A DNA stretch of 64,000 nucleotides from CAZADA01 sp964524065 (GCA_964524065.1 CAZGCB010000001.1:1-64000); one strand, 5' to 3'; shown: positions 17,019 to 26,071, counted from the stretch's first letter. Notes: generated from the sequence alone by a model not told the origin. Program-made: numbers and translations.

Positions 17019-17861
17019 ATGCTCAACCTGTTGAAGACCAAAACGGTTGAAACCTCCGCTGACAGCGAAACGCGCCCGGAATCGGGAGCGCCGCTGGTCG
17101 AGGCCAAGAGCCTGTCGGTCTGCCGCAACGCCCGTTGGCTGATCCGCGATGTGAGCCTCAGCATCGCCCGTCAGGAGATCGTCACCCTGATCGGTCCGAA
17201 TGGCGGCGGCAAATCGACGACGGCAAAGGCGATCCTAGGCTTAATGCGGATTGATCGCGGCCGGCTGTGGCGCGCGCCTGGCCTGCGCATCGGCTACGTG
17301 CCGCAGCATCTCAGTATCGACTGGACCTTTCCACTGACGGTGCACCGCCTGATGTCCCTCACCGGACGCCAAGCCGAGAAAGAGATTCGCGCCGCGCTGA
17401 AGGCGGTCGGCATCGAGCACCTGATCGGCGCGCCGGTTCAATCCCTTTCGGGCGGCGAATTTCAGCGGGCGCTGCTGGCCCGGGCAATTCTGCGCAAGCC
17501 GGACCTGCTCGTGCTGGATGAGCCTGTGCGCGGCATCGACTTCAGCGGCGAACTCGCCATGTATGATCTCATCGCGAGCGTGCGCCGCCGGCTGAACTGC
17601 GGCGTGCTGCTGATCTCCCACGATCTTCATGTCGTCATGGCCGAGAGTGATACCGTCCTGTGCCTGAACCAACACGTCTGTTGCTCGGGCACGCCGGATC
17701 ACGTCGCGGCGCACTCGGCCTATCGCGAGCTGCTCGGACCGCGGGCGGCGCAGACGCTGGCGATCTACCGGCATCACCACGACCACGCGCACGCGCCAGA
17801 CGGGTCCGTCGTGCCGCTGTCCCCGAGCGATGCGACCAAGGAACCAGAAGATGCTGGATGA
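17019..17861 (+). CDS. znuC: Zinc ABC transporter ATPase
   Basis: The 280-residue nucleotide-binding subunit has Walker A GPNGGGKSTT near residue 68, signature LSGGEFQRALLARAIL, Walker B LLVLDEP and the H-loop ISHDLH. An N-terminal ~25 residues and a histidine-containing tail (YRHHHDHAHAPD) extend beyond the core, and the tail may add metal affinity. It powers ZnuB with ZnuA delivering zinc. The stop overlaps the znuB start by 11 bp. Confidence 0.97.
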   Translation: MLNLLKTKTVETSADSETRPESGAPLVEAKSLSVCRNARWLIRDVSLSIARQEIVTLIGPNGGGKSTTAKAILGLMRIDRGRLWRAPGLRIGYVPQHLSIDWTFPLTVHRLMSLTGRQAEKEIRAALKAVGIEHLIGAPVQSLSGGEFQRALLARAILRKPDLLVLDEPVRGIDFSGELAMYDLIASVRRRLNCGVLLISHDLHVVMAESDTVLCLNQHVCCSGTPDHVAAHSAYRELLGPRAAQTLAIYRHHHDHAHAPDGSVVPLSPSDATKEPEDAG

Positions 17862-18681
17862 CTTCTTCACGCGCGCGCTGATCGCGGGCGCCGGCGTTGC
17901 CCTTGCGGCGGGGCCGCTGGGCTGCTTCATCGTCTGGCGGCGCATGGCCTATTTCGGCGACACCATCTCACACTCGGCGCTGCTGGGCGTCGCGCTCGGC
18001 TTTCTGGTGAACGTAAACCTGACGCTCGCCGTCTTCGCCGTCGCCGCGCTTGTCGCCATCGGCCTGATGGTCATGCAGCGGGCGAACACCCTGTCGAGCG
18101 ACGCTATCCTCGGCATCCTGTCGCATTCGACCCTGGCCATCGGGCTGGTGATCGTCGCCTTCATGACCTGGCTGCGCATTGATCTGATGGCCTATCTGTT
18201 CGGCGATATCCTCGCGGTAACAACGCAGGATATCCTCATCATTTACGCGGGCGGGGCCGTGGCGGTGGCCGTGCTTGCGCTGATCTGGACCCGCTTGCTG
18301 GCCGACACCGTCAGCTTCGATCTGGCGCGCGCGGAAGGCTTGCGCCCGGAGGCGGCGCGTTTCATTTTCATGTTGCTGGTGGCCGCTGTCGTCGCCATGA
18401 CCATGAAAGTCGTCGGAATACTGCTGATTACCGCCTTGCTGATTATCCCCGGCGCGGCCGCGCGCAACTTTTCGACAACGCCTGAAGGCATGGCGGTCAT
18501 CGCGGCGGGTATAGGCGTGGCGGGCGTGGTGACGGGACTGCATGGATCGCTATATTTTGACACGCCCGCCGGGCCGACCATCGTGGTTGCGGCGCTCGTA
18601 CTATTCATTGCAAGCATGGGGCTGGGCGCGTTCATGCGCTGGCGGGACAGCCGCATGATGGAAGACCGAAATGCCGTCTGA
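17851..18681 (+). CDS. znuB: Zinc ABC transporter permease
   Basis: The 276-residue inner-membrane subunit of the ABC-3 family has about eight hydrophobic helices. The early GPLGCFIVWRRMAYFGDTIS segment, with SHSALLGVALG following, is typical, as is GILLITALLIIPGAAAR near the C-terminus. ATG 17851 lies inside the end of znuC, and the stop overlaps zur by 11 bp, so znuC-znuB-zur is a tightly coupled operon. Confidence 0.97.
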   Translation: MLDDFFTRALIAGAGVALAAGPLGCFIVWRRMAYFGDTISHSALLGVALGFLVNVNLTLAVFAVAALVAIGLMVMQRANTLSSDAILGILSHSTLAIGLVIVAFMTWLRIDLMAYLFGDILAVTTQDILIIYAGGAVAVAVLALIWTRLLADTVSFDLARAEGLRPEAARFIFMLLVAAVVAMTMKVVGILLITALLIIPGAAARNFSTTPEGMAVIAAGIGVAGVVTGLHGSLYFDTPAGPTIVVAALVLFIASMGLGAFMRWRDSRMMEDRNAV

Positions 18682-19072
18682 GACGCCAAGACTCACGAAG
18701 AATCAAGCCGTTGTGTTCGACGCCCTGAAAAGCGGCCACACGCCAATGACAGCCTATGAGATTCTGGGCCTCGATGAGGTTCGCGCGGCCGGGCTGAAAG
18801 CGCCGCTCACGATCTATCGGGCGCTCGACAAACTGATCGAGGCCGGGTTGGTTCACCGTATCGAGACAATAAACGCGTTCGTAGCGTGCGAACGCCGTCC
18901 GCATCCTGGCCCGGCCGGTTTCGCAATCTGTGAGAAGTGCCGTAAAACCGTGGAGCTGGCGCTCACCGACTGCGAGCACCATCTCACCGAGACGGCGCGC
19001 CGCGCGGGCTTCCGCGTGGATACCATGAACGTCGAAATGCGCGGGCGCTGCGCCGATTGCCGGTCTTCTTAA
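18671..19072 (+). CDS. zur: Zinc uptake regulator (Fur family)
   Basis: The 133-residue Fur-type repressor has an N-terminal winged helix (TAYEILGLDEV, APLTIYRALDKLIEAGLVHRIE) and a C-terminal metal domain with two CxxC pairs, CEKC and CADC, for the structural zinc. HPGP and CEHHL supply further His/Cys ligands. Its position at the end of the znu operon identifies it as Zur rather than Fur. It probably binds the palindrome at 16950-16966 when zinc is sufficient. Confidence 0.95.
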   Translation: MPSETPRLTKNQAVVFDALKSGHTPMTAYEILGLDEVRAAGLKAPLTIYRALDKLIEAGLVHRIETINAFVACERRPHPGPAGFAICEKCRKTVELALTDCEHHLTETARRAGFRVDTMNVEMRGRCADCRSS

Positions 19073-19113
19073 TTCCGCCGATGTTCTGATTTCGGCGGCG
19101 GGGAACTCTACAA

Positions 19114-20016
19114 ATGACTGAAATGCCCGTGATCGCTGCGCGCGATCTGGTTAAGCGGTTCGGAGCGATCGAGGCCGTGCGCGGCATCTCGTTGGCGGTG
19201 GAGCGCGGGCGCTGCGTCGGGCTGCTCGGCCCAAACGGTGCGGGTAAGACCACGACAATGCGCATGATCGTCGGCCAATCGACCGTCACCGGGGGCGATC
19301 TGCGCGTGTTCGGCGAGCCGCCCTATCGCCTCAGCCGCGAGACCAAGGCGCGGATCGGCCTGGTGCCACAGTCCGACAACCTGGACCCGGACGTATCGGT
19401 CAGCGAGAACTTGGAAATCTATGGGCGTTACTTCGGCCTGTCAGAAGAGACAATCGCCGAGCGGGTTCCCAAGCTTCTTGCGTTTATGCGGCTGGAGGAA
19501 AAGGCCGATGCCCGCGTTATGCAGCTGTCCGGCGGCATGAAGCGCAGGCTTGTGATCGCCCGCGCGCTGATTGCCGAGCCGGAAGTGGTGATCCTCGACG
19601 AGCCGACCACGGGCCTCGACCCGCAGGCGCGCGTAATGATCTGGAAACAGCTTCTCGCCCTGAAGGCGCGCGGCAAGACCATGCTGCTGACCACGCATTA
19701 CATGGACGAGGCACAGCGGCTCTGCGACCGGATCATCATCATCGACCACGGCGAAATCCTGGACGAAGGCACGCCGGACGAGCTGATCAGCCGTCACGTA
19801 AAAGGGCATGTCTACGAGATCGACAAGCCAGTGCCCGAGCCGCTTGCAAATGGCCGCTGGGACAGCGAAGACATCGGCGATTCGATCCTGATCTACGTCC
19901 AAAGGCAGGATGACATCCGCCCATCACTCACGGCCGAGACAAGCTATTATCATCGGCCGGCCAACTTGGAAGACGTCTTCCTTCGTCTCACCGGCCGGCA
20001 ACTCCGGGAGACATGA
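19114..20016 (+). CDS. ABC-2 type exporter ATPase (NodI/DrrA-like)
   Basis: The 300-residue ATP-binding protein has Walker A GPNGAGKTTT near residue 43, the Q-loop LVPQSDNLDP, signature LSGGMKRRLVIARAL, Walker B VVILDEP and the switch TTHYMDEA. The C-terminal region after about 225 is the regulatory part seen in NodI-like ATPases. The stop overlaps the permease start as ATGA. Substrates of this class include lipids, oligosaccharides and drugs, and nothing here selects among them. It follows zur by 41 bp but is probably functionally separate. Confidence 0.92.
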   Translation: MTEMPVIAARDLVKRFGAIEAVRGISLAVERGRCVGLLGPNGAGKTTTMRMIVGQSTVTGGDLRVFGEPPYRLSRETKARIGLVPQSDNLDPDVSVSENLEIYGRYFGLSEETIAERVPKLLAFMRLEEKADARVMQLSGGMKRRLVIARALIAEPEVVILDEPTTGLDPQARVMIWKQLLALKARGKTMLLTTHYMDEAQRLCDRIIIIDHGEILDEGTPDELISRHVKGHVYEIDKPVPEPLANGRWDSEDIGDSILIYVQRQDDIRPSLTAETSYYHRPANLEDVFLRLTGRQLRET

Positions 20017-20801
20017 TGCAGGCGATCCGCGGCATCCATCCAAGCGGCGTCCTCGCCGTCACGCACCGTCAGTATATCGTCTGGCGCAAGCTGATCTGGT
20101 CCGCGCTGGCGACCAATGTCGCGAACCCGCTGCTCTTCCTGTTCGCCTTCGGGCTGGGCCTCGGGCAATTCGTCGAGCGGATGGGCGACCTGCCCTACCT
20201 TGCTTTCGTGGTGCCAGGCATTATGGCCTACGCCGCGATGTTCGCCGCCAGCTTCGAGACCACCATCGGGGCCTACACGCGCTACCAGCAGCAGGGCAAC
20301 TGGGACGCGATCATGGCCACGCCCGTCAGCTTGGCGGAACTGCTGCTAGGCGAGGTGCTGTGGGCGGCGCTGAAAGCGCTGTTGTCGGCGGTGTGCGTGC
20401 TGGCGGTCGGCTGGGTCTGGGGCGGCGTGCTATCGCTTGCGGGCGCGCTGATCGCGCTGCCATTGGTTTTTGCCGCCTCTCTGGGGTTCGCCTGCTTCGG
20501 GCTGGCCGCGACGGCCTATGCGCGCGGCTACGAGTATTTCAGTTATTTTTTCAGCTTCTGGATCACGCCGATGTTTGTGTTCTGCGGTGTGTTCTTTGAT
20601 ATCAGCCGGTTTCCCGCTGCGGTGCAGGTGATTTCCTGGCTCTTCCCGATGACGCATCTGATCGCCATCGTCCGCCCGCTGACCACCGGCGCGGCGCTCG
20701 ATCCGTTTATGGTCATGTTGCATATTGCTTATCTGGCGGCAATTTCGAGCTTGGCTTTCTTTCTCGCCTACCGCGAAGCGCGGCGGCGCATGTTCGACTA
20801 A
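20013..20801 (+). CDS. ABC-2 type exporter permease (NodJ-like)
   Basis: The 262-residue membrane subunit has six predicted helices. LLFLFAFGLGLGQFVERMG, the FVVPGIMAYAAMFAASFETT stretch and CGVFFDISRFP with the following LFPMTHLI segment match the NodJ/ABC-2 family. The ATG at 20013 overlaps the ATPase stop, so the two genes encode one exporter. The next gene is on the opposite strand. Confidence 0.92.
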   Translation: MMQAIRGIHPSGVLAVTHRQYIVWRKLIWSALATNVANPLLFLFAFGLGLGQFVERMGDLPYLAFVVPGIMAYAAMFAASFETTIGAYTRYQQQGNWDAIMATPVSLAELLLGEVLWAALKALLSAVCVLAVGWVWGGVLSLAGALIALPLVFAASLGFACFGLAATAYARGYEYFSYFFSFWITPMFVFCGVFFDISRFPAAVQVISWLFPMTHLIAIVRPLTTGAALDPFMVMLHIAYLAAISSLAFFLAYREARRRMFD

Positions 20802-20868
20802 TGCAATTTCCGGCACAGACGCTTGAATACAAGCGTGCTGCAAGCGTGGACCAAGTGTCTGTGTCGCT

Positions 20869-21657
20869 TCACTGGTCTAACTCGCGCATCGCGTAGACAT
20901 CGCCGGAGTTGACCGAATGCGGCAGCGCGGCGATAACGTCGGTAATCTCGCGCGCGGAAAGCCATCGCCGATACTCCATCGCGAAGCTCTCGCCGAGCGA
21001 GAGGTTGTAGCGGTAGAGGCCCAGCGCCTCCAACCGGTCGATGCATCGAAAAGCCACGCGCCGCTGTATGGTCGTGAATTCGAATGACAGCGCCGGCAGA
21101 GCTTGGGACAAGCCTGCCAGCGCGACTGCTTCGAACCCTTCCACGTCAATCTTGACGAAATCCGGAGTGCCAAACCGGGCGATCAACACGTCCAGTGTTG
21201 TAGCCGGGACCGTGCGCATCTCCTCCCAACGCTGATCGCTCCAGCCTTGTGCCCCGCCGGCGGCGGCGACGAAATCAGGCGAGGCGGTCGAGACGGTCGG
21301 GTTGCGCAGATTGATATTAAGGACGACCTCGCCATCACGCTCGGCGACAGCAGCATTGACAAGCTGGACACCCGTCGATCCCGCGAATAGCCATTGCAGG
21401 CACTTGTAAGCCGCTGGCTGCGGCTCAACGGCGACCACATCGGCCCCAAGCGCGCGAAATGCCCGCACCCGGTCGCCGACATGCGCGCCGATGTCGAACA
21501 CCAGCGCACCGCTGGGAATGAATTGCTGGTAAAACCGGCGCATTTCCCGCGCCCGGCTGAAACCCGCGTGGTATTGCCACAAGGAGCGGGAGATCCCTCC
21601 CCAAGTGCGAAGGCGGCGCGAAAGCCCGGTCAGCGTCATCGCCCGAGGCCACGTCAA
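20869..21657 (-). CDS. FkbM-family methyltransferase
   Basis: The 262-residue SAM-dependent O-methyltransferase has motif I as VFDIGAHVGDRVRAFRALGA near residue 55, the acidic strand VVAVEPQP, and the FkbM signature PDFVKIDVEGFE with ALAGL following. FkbM enzymes methylate hydroxyls of glycans and polyketides. The start overlaps the opgH stop as ATGA, so it is translationally coupled to the glucan synthase. Methylation of the glucan or its precursor is possible but inferred only from position. Confidence 0.87.
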   Translation of the reverse strand: MTWPRAMTLTGLSRRLRTWGGISRSLWQYHAGFSRAREMRRFYQQFIPSGALVFDIGAHVGDRVRAFRALGADVVAVEPQPAAYKCLQWLFAGSTGVQLVNAAVAERDGEVVLNINLRNPTVSTASPDFVAAAGGAQGWSDQRWEEMRTVPATTLDVLIARFGTPDFVKIDVEGFEAVALAGLSQALPALSFEFTTIQRRVAFRCIDRLEALGLYRYNLSLGESFAMEYRRWLSAREITDVIAALPHSVNSGDVYAMRELDQ

Positions 21658-23510
21658 CCCGCCGAGACAGCAGGCAAAGCTTCAGTCGCGGCATCGCCAG
21701 AGTCGGCCGGGAAGCTTGCGGCTGCGGGATCTTCGTGACGCAGTTCAACCGGAACATCCAGTTCTTCCGGGATGGCGCATGCCCCGGCATTCGCGAACCA
21801 GGCGCCCAACGTTGGCGACGCGGAAAGGACAGCCATCGGGACGGCCAGCAGCAGCCCCGTCACCATCGGCGATATCCATGGCAGCACCCCCGGCAGAAAC
21901 GCTGCAAAAACTCCGAGCAGCATCGTGCCGAAGAGGGTCTGCGGCCATAGGCCGCGCAAGCCTGTTCGCCAAGTCAGCCTGTAGGCGTCCCGCGCCTGAC
22001 CGCTCCAGCGCACCGATTGGCCAAGCAGCAAGCCGACCATGAAGATCGTCAAGGCGGTCGCAATGACGGGCGCCAGCAACAGCATAAACACAAGCTCGAT
22101 AAAAACACCCACGCTGAACCGGGACGCGCCACCATAACGCCGGAGCCCGCCGGAGCTCAAAACCGCATCGAGAGCGCCCATCAGTTTCGGCGTCAGGCTC
22201 ATGAAGATCACGAAGGCCAGCAGCGTAATGCCAATCGTCGGATCAAACAGCTCCAGGCTCCCGGTGGAAGCCTTGATCGCAGCCAGCGTGACCATCAGAA
22301 TCCACGCCGCCGCACTGATATAGCCCATCGTGGCGATCACAAGCTGCACGCGGCTGGTGAATTTGAGGTTGGGCATGCGCAGCAGCTGAAAGTACTGCAT
22401 GTTGCCCTGGCACCAGCGCATGTCGCGCTTGAGGAAATCCAGCAGGGTCGGCGGGTTGTCCTCCCAGCTTTCGCTCTCCACTGGCATCACGCGGACCTCA
22501 TAGCCCGCACCGCGCATCATCGCCGCTTCCACTTGATCGTGGCTCAGGATATGGCCGCCCAGAGGTGGCCGGCCGCGGAGGATCGGCAGGTCGCAGTGCT
22601 CCTTAAACGGCGTCACGCGCACCAGCGCATTGTGCCCCCAGAACGGTCCGCAATCCCCCTGCCACCAAGCGCTGCCCATGGTGAATGAGCGCATGCCATG
22701 CCGCGCCCCGAACTGCAGGATGCGGGCGAAAGCGCTTTGTGACGGTGTGCCGACCATTAAACTTTGCAGGATGCCAAGCTTGGGCGCTGCCTCCATAATT
22801 CGCACCATGCGCACGATCTCGCCGCCAGCCATCAGGCTGTCCGCGTCGAGCGGCAGCATTAGCTGATAGGTGTCGCCGAAGCGCTCGACGAAATCGCGCA
22901 CATTGCCAGCCTTGAAGCCGACATTCTCATCGCGCCGGCGATATAAGATATGCTTAGCGTCACCGGTTTCGGCCTGCCAGGCGCTGACAAGCCGCTCTTC
23001 CTCTGCCGCAATGTCGGGTTTTGAGGTGTCGCTGAGGACGTAAAAGTCGAACAGGTGGCCGTAGCCCGTTGCGTCGAGGCTGCGTTGCACCTGTTTAAAT
23101 TTGGCGAGGGCACGCTCCGGATCTTCGTTGCGCAGCGTCATCAGCACGGCGGTTCTCGCGATGATCGGCGCGCCGCTGTCCGCCGCGCGCAAGTAGGGGG
23201 CGACGGTTGTTGGCCAGCGCCGGTCGACGTGGAGGAGCCAGATACCGATGACTGCGTTCCAAAAACCGAGCACGGTCCACGGCGCCGACACCAAGAAACA
23301 GCCGATCAGAGCGAGATCGAGCGCATCAAGCCCGTTCCCGGCGAGCAGATACGCCCACACCACCGTAAGGCCTATGACTGTCGTGCTGACCAGGGCAAAC
23401 ATGATCGCACGCCTGCGCCCCAGAGTCCGCAAGCTTTGCAAGCCTGTCGGCGTGCGTGAGAAGGACGCGGCATTTTGTAAAGCGCCATGCGGCGTTGTGG
23501 ATTCGACCAT
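21654..23510 (-). CDS. opgH: Osmoregulated periplasmic glucan glucosyltransferase
   Basis: The 618-residue inner-membrane GT2 enzyme is homologous to OpgH/MdoH. Two N-terminal helices precede the catalytic domain, which has RTAVLMTLRNEDPERAL, FKAGNVRDF, the LPLDADSLM acid pair and the RDMRWCQGN variant of QxxRW. At least five C-terminal helices follow. It polymerises UDP-glucose into the glucan backbone. No opgG lies in the window. The downstream partner is a FkbM methyltransferase whose start overlaps this stop codon. Confidence 0.93.
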   Translation of the reverse strand: MVESTTPHGALQNAASFSRTPTGLQSLRTLGRRRAIMFALVSTTVIGLTVVWAYLLAGNGLDALDLALIGCFLVSAPWTVLGFWNAVIGIWLLHVDRRWPTTVAPYLRAADSGAPIIARTAVLMTLRNEDPERALAKFKQVQRSLDATGYGHLFDFYVLSDTSKPDIAAEEERLVSAWQAETGDAKHILYRRRDENVGFKAGNVRDFVERFGDTYQLMLPLDADSLMAGGEIVRMVRIMEAAPKLGILQSLMVGTPSQSAFARILQFGARHGMRSFTMGSAWWQGDCGPFWGHNALVRVTPFKEHCDLPILRGRPPLGGHILSHDQVEAAMMRGAGYEVRVMPVESESWEDNPPTLLDFLKRDMRWCQGNMQYFQLLRMPNLKFTSRVQLVIATMGYISAAAWILMVTLAAIKASTGSLELFDPTIGITLLAFVIFMSLTPKLMGALDAVLSSGGLRRYGGASRFSVGVFIELVFMLLLAPVIATALTIFMVGLLLGQSVRWSGQARDAYRLTWRTGLRGLWPQTLFGTMLLGVFAAFLPGVLPWISPMVTGLLLAVPMAVLSASPTLGAWFANAGACAIPEELDVPVELRHEDPAAASFPADSGDAATEALPAVSAG

Positions 23511-23592
23511 AAATGGCTACACCCCTGATGAGATAGCGGTGGATGATTGCCCGCCGCTCACTGCGCGACAGACCATGGGATAACGGTGATGA

Positions 23593-24606
23593 ATGAACGC
23601 TGAAACGCGACAAAACAAAGTGGTGCCCGCACGCGCGCTCTACTATGTTGCACCGCAACAGGCAACACTCATAGAAGAGCAGTTATTCGCCGATCATGAC
23701 TCGGATATGGCGCTCATCGCATTTCACACTCGGTTTACGGGGTTGAGCCGCGGAACGGAGCGCCTTGTTTTTCAGGGCAAATTGCCGCAATCGGAATGGC
23801 AGCGGATGCGCGCGCCGCATCAGGGCGGAGACTTCCCGTTTCCAGTGAAATACGGATATTCAGCCGTCGGGGTCGTTCAGAAAGGCCCCGAATCGCTTGC
23901 TGGACAAACGGTTTTCGGCCTGTTTCCGCATCAGGATCAAGTCGTTGCCCGCGCCGATGATGTCATTCCGCTGCCCGCGAATGTTCCGCCACGCCGGGCC
24001 ATTCTCGGGGCCAACATGGAGACGGCGCTGAATGGGGTCTGGGATGCCGGCGTTACCGCAGGTCACGATGTTTTGATCATCGGCGCCGGCGTCGTTGGTG
24101 CGCTTTTGGGAGCAATCGCCTCACGCATGCCGGGTGTGCGCGTCGGGATGGTCGATGTGAGGCCGGAGCGCGCAGACCTCGCCCGAACGCTTGGCACGGA
24201 TTTTTTTGCGCCGCAGGACGCGCCCGCTGGAGCGGATATTATCTTTCATACCAGCGCCACAGAGGCCGGGCTGAAATTGGCGCTCAAATGTGCGGCGTTC
24301 GAAGGCCGCATCATCGAGATGAGCTGGTTCGGCGACCGCGCCGTGACATTGCCGCTCGGCCAGGATTTTCACAGTCAGCGGCTGCAGCTAATCTCCTCGC
24401 AGGTGGGCCATGTCGCACCGTCTCACCGCGCACGGTGGAGCCGTAGGCGACGGCTGGAAACGGCGCTCGCTCTGCTGGAGGACCCGCGGCTCGATGCGCT
24501 TATTACAGAGGAAGTGGCTTTCGATGATCTGCCCCGCGAACTCCCGCGTTTGCTTTCACCGGACGCGCCGGGGCTCGCCACTGCAATACGCTACACGCAA
24601 GCCTGA
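23593..24606 (+). CDS. BchC-like medium-chain dehydrogenase lacking zinc ligands
   Basis: The 337-residue MDR-superfamily oxidoreductase has a Rossmann motif VLIIGAGVVGALLGAIA near residue 156 and an acidic partner strand MVDVRPE. In the catalytic domain, LSRGTERLVFQG and FPVKYGYSAVGVV occupy the places where zinc alcohol dehydrogenases have Cys and GHE. That pattern resembles bacteriochlorophyllide dehydrogenase BchC rather than a zinc enzyme. It is the first gene of a plus-strand operon with a PTPS homologue, a glycosyltransferase and a methyltransferase, so the substrate may be a polyol side chain of a heterocycle. The family is clear and the function is not. Confidence 0.8.
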   Translation: MNAETRQNKVVPARALYYVAPQQATLIEEQLFADHDSDMALIAFHTRFTGLSRGTERLVFQGKLPQSEWQRMRAPHQGGDFPFPVKYGYSAVGVVQKGPESLAGQTVFGLFPHQDQVVARADDVIPLPANVPPRRAILGANMETALNGVWDAGVTAGHDVLIIGAGVVGALLGAIASRMPGVRVGMVDVRPERADLARTLGTDFFAPQDAPAGADIIFHTSATEAGLKLALKCAAFEGRIIEMSWFGDRAVTLPLGQDFHSQRLQLISSQVGHVAPSHRARWSRRRRLETALALLEDPRLDALITEEVAFDDLPRELPRLLSPDAPGLATAIRYTQA

Positions 24607-24617
24607 GAGAAAACACG

Positions 24618-25022
24618 ATGTATTCTGTTGAAGTCAGCGATCACATTATGGTCGCGCATAGCCTGAACAATCCGTTCTTCGGCCCGGCCCAGAACCTGCA
24701 TGGCGCAACCTTCGTGGTGACAGTCGCCTTTTTCCGAGAAACGCTGACCGCGAACAACGTTGTCGTGGACATCGGCCAGGCGCTGGAGGTGCTCAGCGAA
24801 GTGCTGAAGCCGTTGCACTATGCCAATCTCGACGACAAGCCGGAATTCTCCGGTCAGCTCACCACCACGGAATTTCTCTGCCGGCATATCTTCGACCGCT
24901 TCTCAGATGCTGTCCGCGACGGGCGTTTAGGCGACGGCGCCGAAGGATTGGAGCGCATCCGCGTGACACTGCAGGAGACGCCAACCGCCGCCGCAAGCTT
25001 TGAAGGGCGACCCGGCGCGTGA
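24618..25022 (+). CDS. Divergent 6-pyruvoyl/6-carboxytetrahydropterin synthase homologue
   Basis: The 134-residue T-fold protein belongs to the QueD/PTPS family (COG0720). His14 (VAHSL) and His28 (NLHGA) keep two of the three zinc ligands. By alignment of the spacing, the third, His33 of E. coli QueD, is Ala30, the catalytic Cys27 is Ala24, and the Asp70-His71 pair is His67-Tyr68. The substrate-anchoring Glu is kept at 120 (LQETPTAAA). Canonical PTPS or QueD chemistry is therefore unlikely. The stop overlaps the glycosyltransferase start as GTGA. It could bind a pterin or pyrimidine without the usual reaction. Confidence 0.8.
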   Translation: MYSVEVSDHIMVAHSLNNPFFGPAQNLHGATFVVTVAFFRETLTANNVVVDIGQALEVLSEVLKPLHYANLDDKPEFSGQLTTTEFLCRHIFDRFSDAVRDGRLGDGAEGLERIRVTLQETPTAAASFEGRPGA

Positions 25023-26071
25023 CCCCGGCCGCTTTCGCGATTCCGGGCGATCTCGGCACGCCCACCGGCGGTTATGCCTATGCGCGGCGCATCCTGCCGC
25101 TGCTCGGCGAGTACAATATTGCGGTTCGGCATCTGCCGCTGCCATGCGGCTTTCCGTTTCCGGATGCCGCGGCGCTGCGCCAGACCGGGGATCGGCTTGC
25201 CCATGTTCCACCCGGTGAAGTTGCGCTAATCGACGGCTTGGCGTTTGGCGCGTTGCCTGAGGCGGTCCTGACGCGGATCGCGGCTCCGATCGTCGCCCTG
25301 GTGCACCATCCGCTCGGGCTAGAGACGGGATTGTCGGCGGAGGGCAGCGCGCAATTGATCGAAAGCGAGCGGCATGCGCTGAGGTATGCCCATAGGGTGG
25401 TGGCAACGAGCGAGACCACAGCACAGACGCTGCGGGTTGATTTCGACGTCCCGTCAGATCGCCTCAGCGTTGCCATACCGGGCACAGAGCGTGCTGCGCG
25501 CGCGCCGGGCGGCGGGGACGTGCCGCATTTGTTGAGCGTTGGCGCTGTTGTACCGCGCAAGGGCTTTGACGTGCTGGTCGCGGCGCTGGCGCGGCTAACC
25601 GAGCGGCCCTGGCGTTGCACCATTGCTGGCAGCCTCGACCGCGACCTGACGACGGCGGAAGCGCTGCGCGCACAGATCAGCCGGTCGGGGCTAGGGGACC
25701 GCGTGACGCTGACCGGCGCGCTCGAAACGGACGCGCTAAACGGCCTTTACCACAGCGCGGACATCTTCGTGCTTGCATCCCGTTACGAGGGCTATGGCAT
25801 GGCGTTCACCGAAGCGATGGCGCGCGGCCTGCCGATCGTCGCGGCGGACGCCGGTGCAGTGCCGGCGACCGTTCCGCGCGGGGCTGGCATTCTGGTTCCG
25901 CCCGACGACGCGGCCTCACTGGCCGATGCGCTGCGGACATTGCTGGACGATCCGGCCAAGCGCCGCACGCTCGGGGACGCAGCATTCGCCCATGCCCGCG
26001 CGCTGCCGTCCTGGGATGACACATCACGCGGCGTCGCCAAGGCGATCCAGGCAGCACAGGAGGCACGATGA
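25019..26071 (+). CDS. Glycosyltransferase family 4 protein
   Basis: The 350-residue GT-B-fold retaining glycosyltransferase has HLLSVGAVVPRKGFDVLVAA at the start of the donor domain, the LYHSADIFVLASRYEGYGM segment and the E-x7-E motif from EGYGMAFTE. The N-terminal acceptor domain contains GGYAYARRIL. The GTG start overlaps the upstream stop, and the stop overlaps the methyltransferase ATG, both by four bases, so the operon is tightly coupled. No polysaccharide genes adjoin, which suggests a small-molecule acceptor. Confidence 0.87.
   Translation: MTPAAFAIPGDLGTPTGGYAYARRILPLLGEYNIAVRHLPLPCGFPFPDAAALRQTGDRLAHVPPGEVALIDGLAFGALPEAVLTRIAAPIVALVHHPLGLETGLSAEGSAQLIESERHALRYAHRVVATSETTAQTLRVDFDVPSDRLSVAIPGTERAARAPGGGDVPHLLSVGAVVPRKGFDVLVAALARLTERPWRCTIAGSLDRDLTTAEALRAQISRSGLGDRVTLTGALETDALNGLYHSADIFVLASRYEGYGMAFTEAMARGLPIVAADAGAVPATVPRGAGILVPPDDAASLADALRTLLDDPAKRRTLGDAAFAHARALPSWDDTSRGVAKAIQAAQEAR

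Noticed and set aside
19073..19113. Treating the ABC-2 exporter as part of the zinc regulon
   Set aside because: It follows zur closely, but its NodIJ-like subunits are of a different transporter class and nothing in the sequence ties it to zinc.
24618..25022. Annotation as queD (queuosine synthesis)
   Set aside because: Catalytic Cys, the Asp-His pair and one zinc His are replaced, and no queC, queE or queF gene is nearby.
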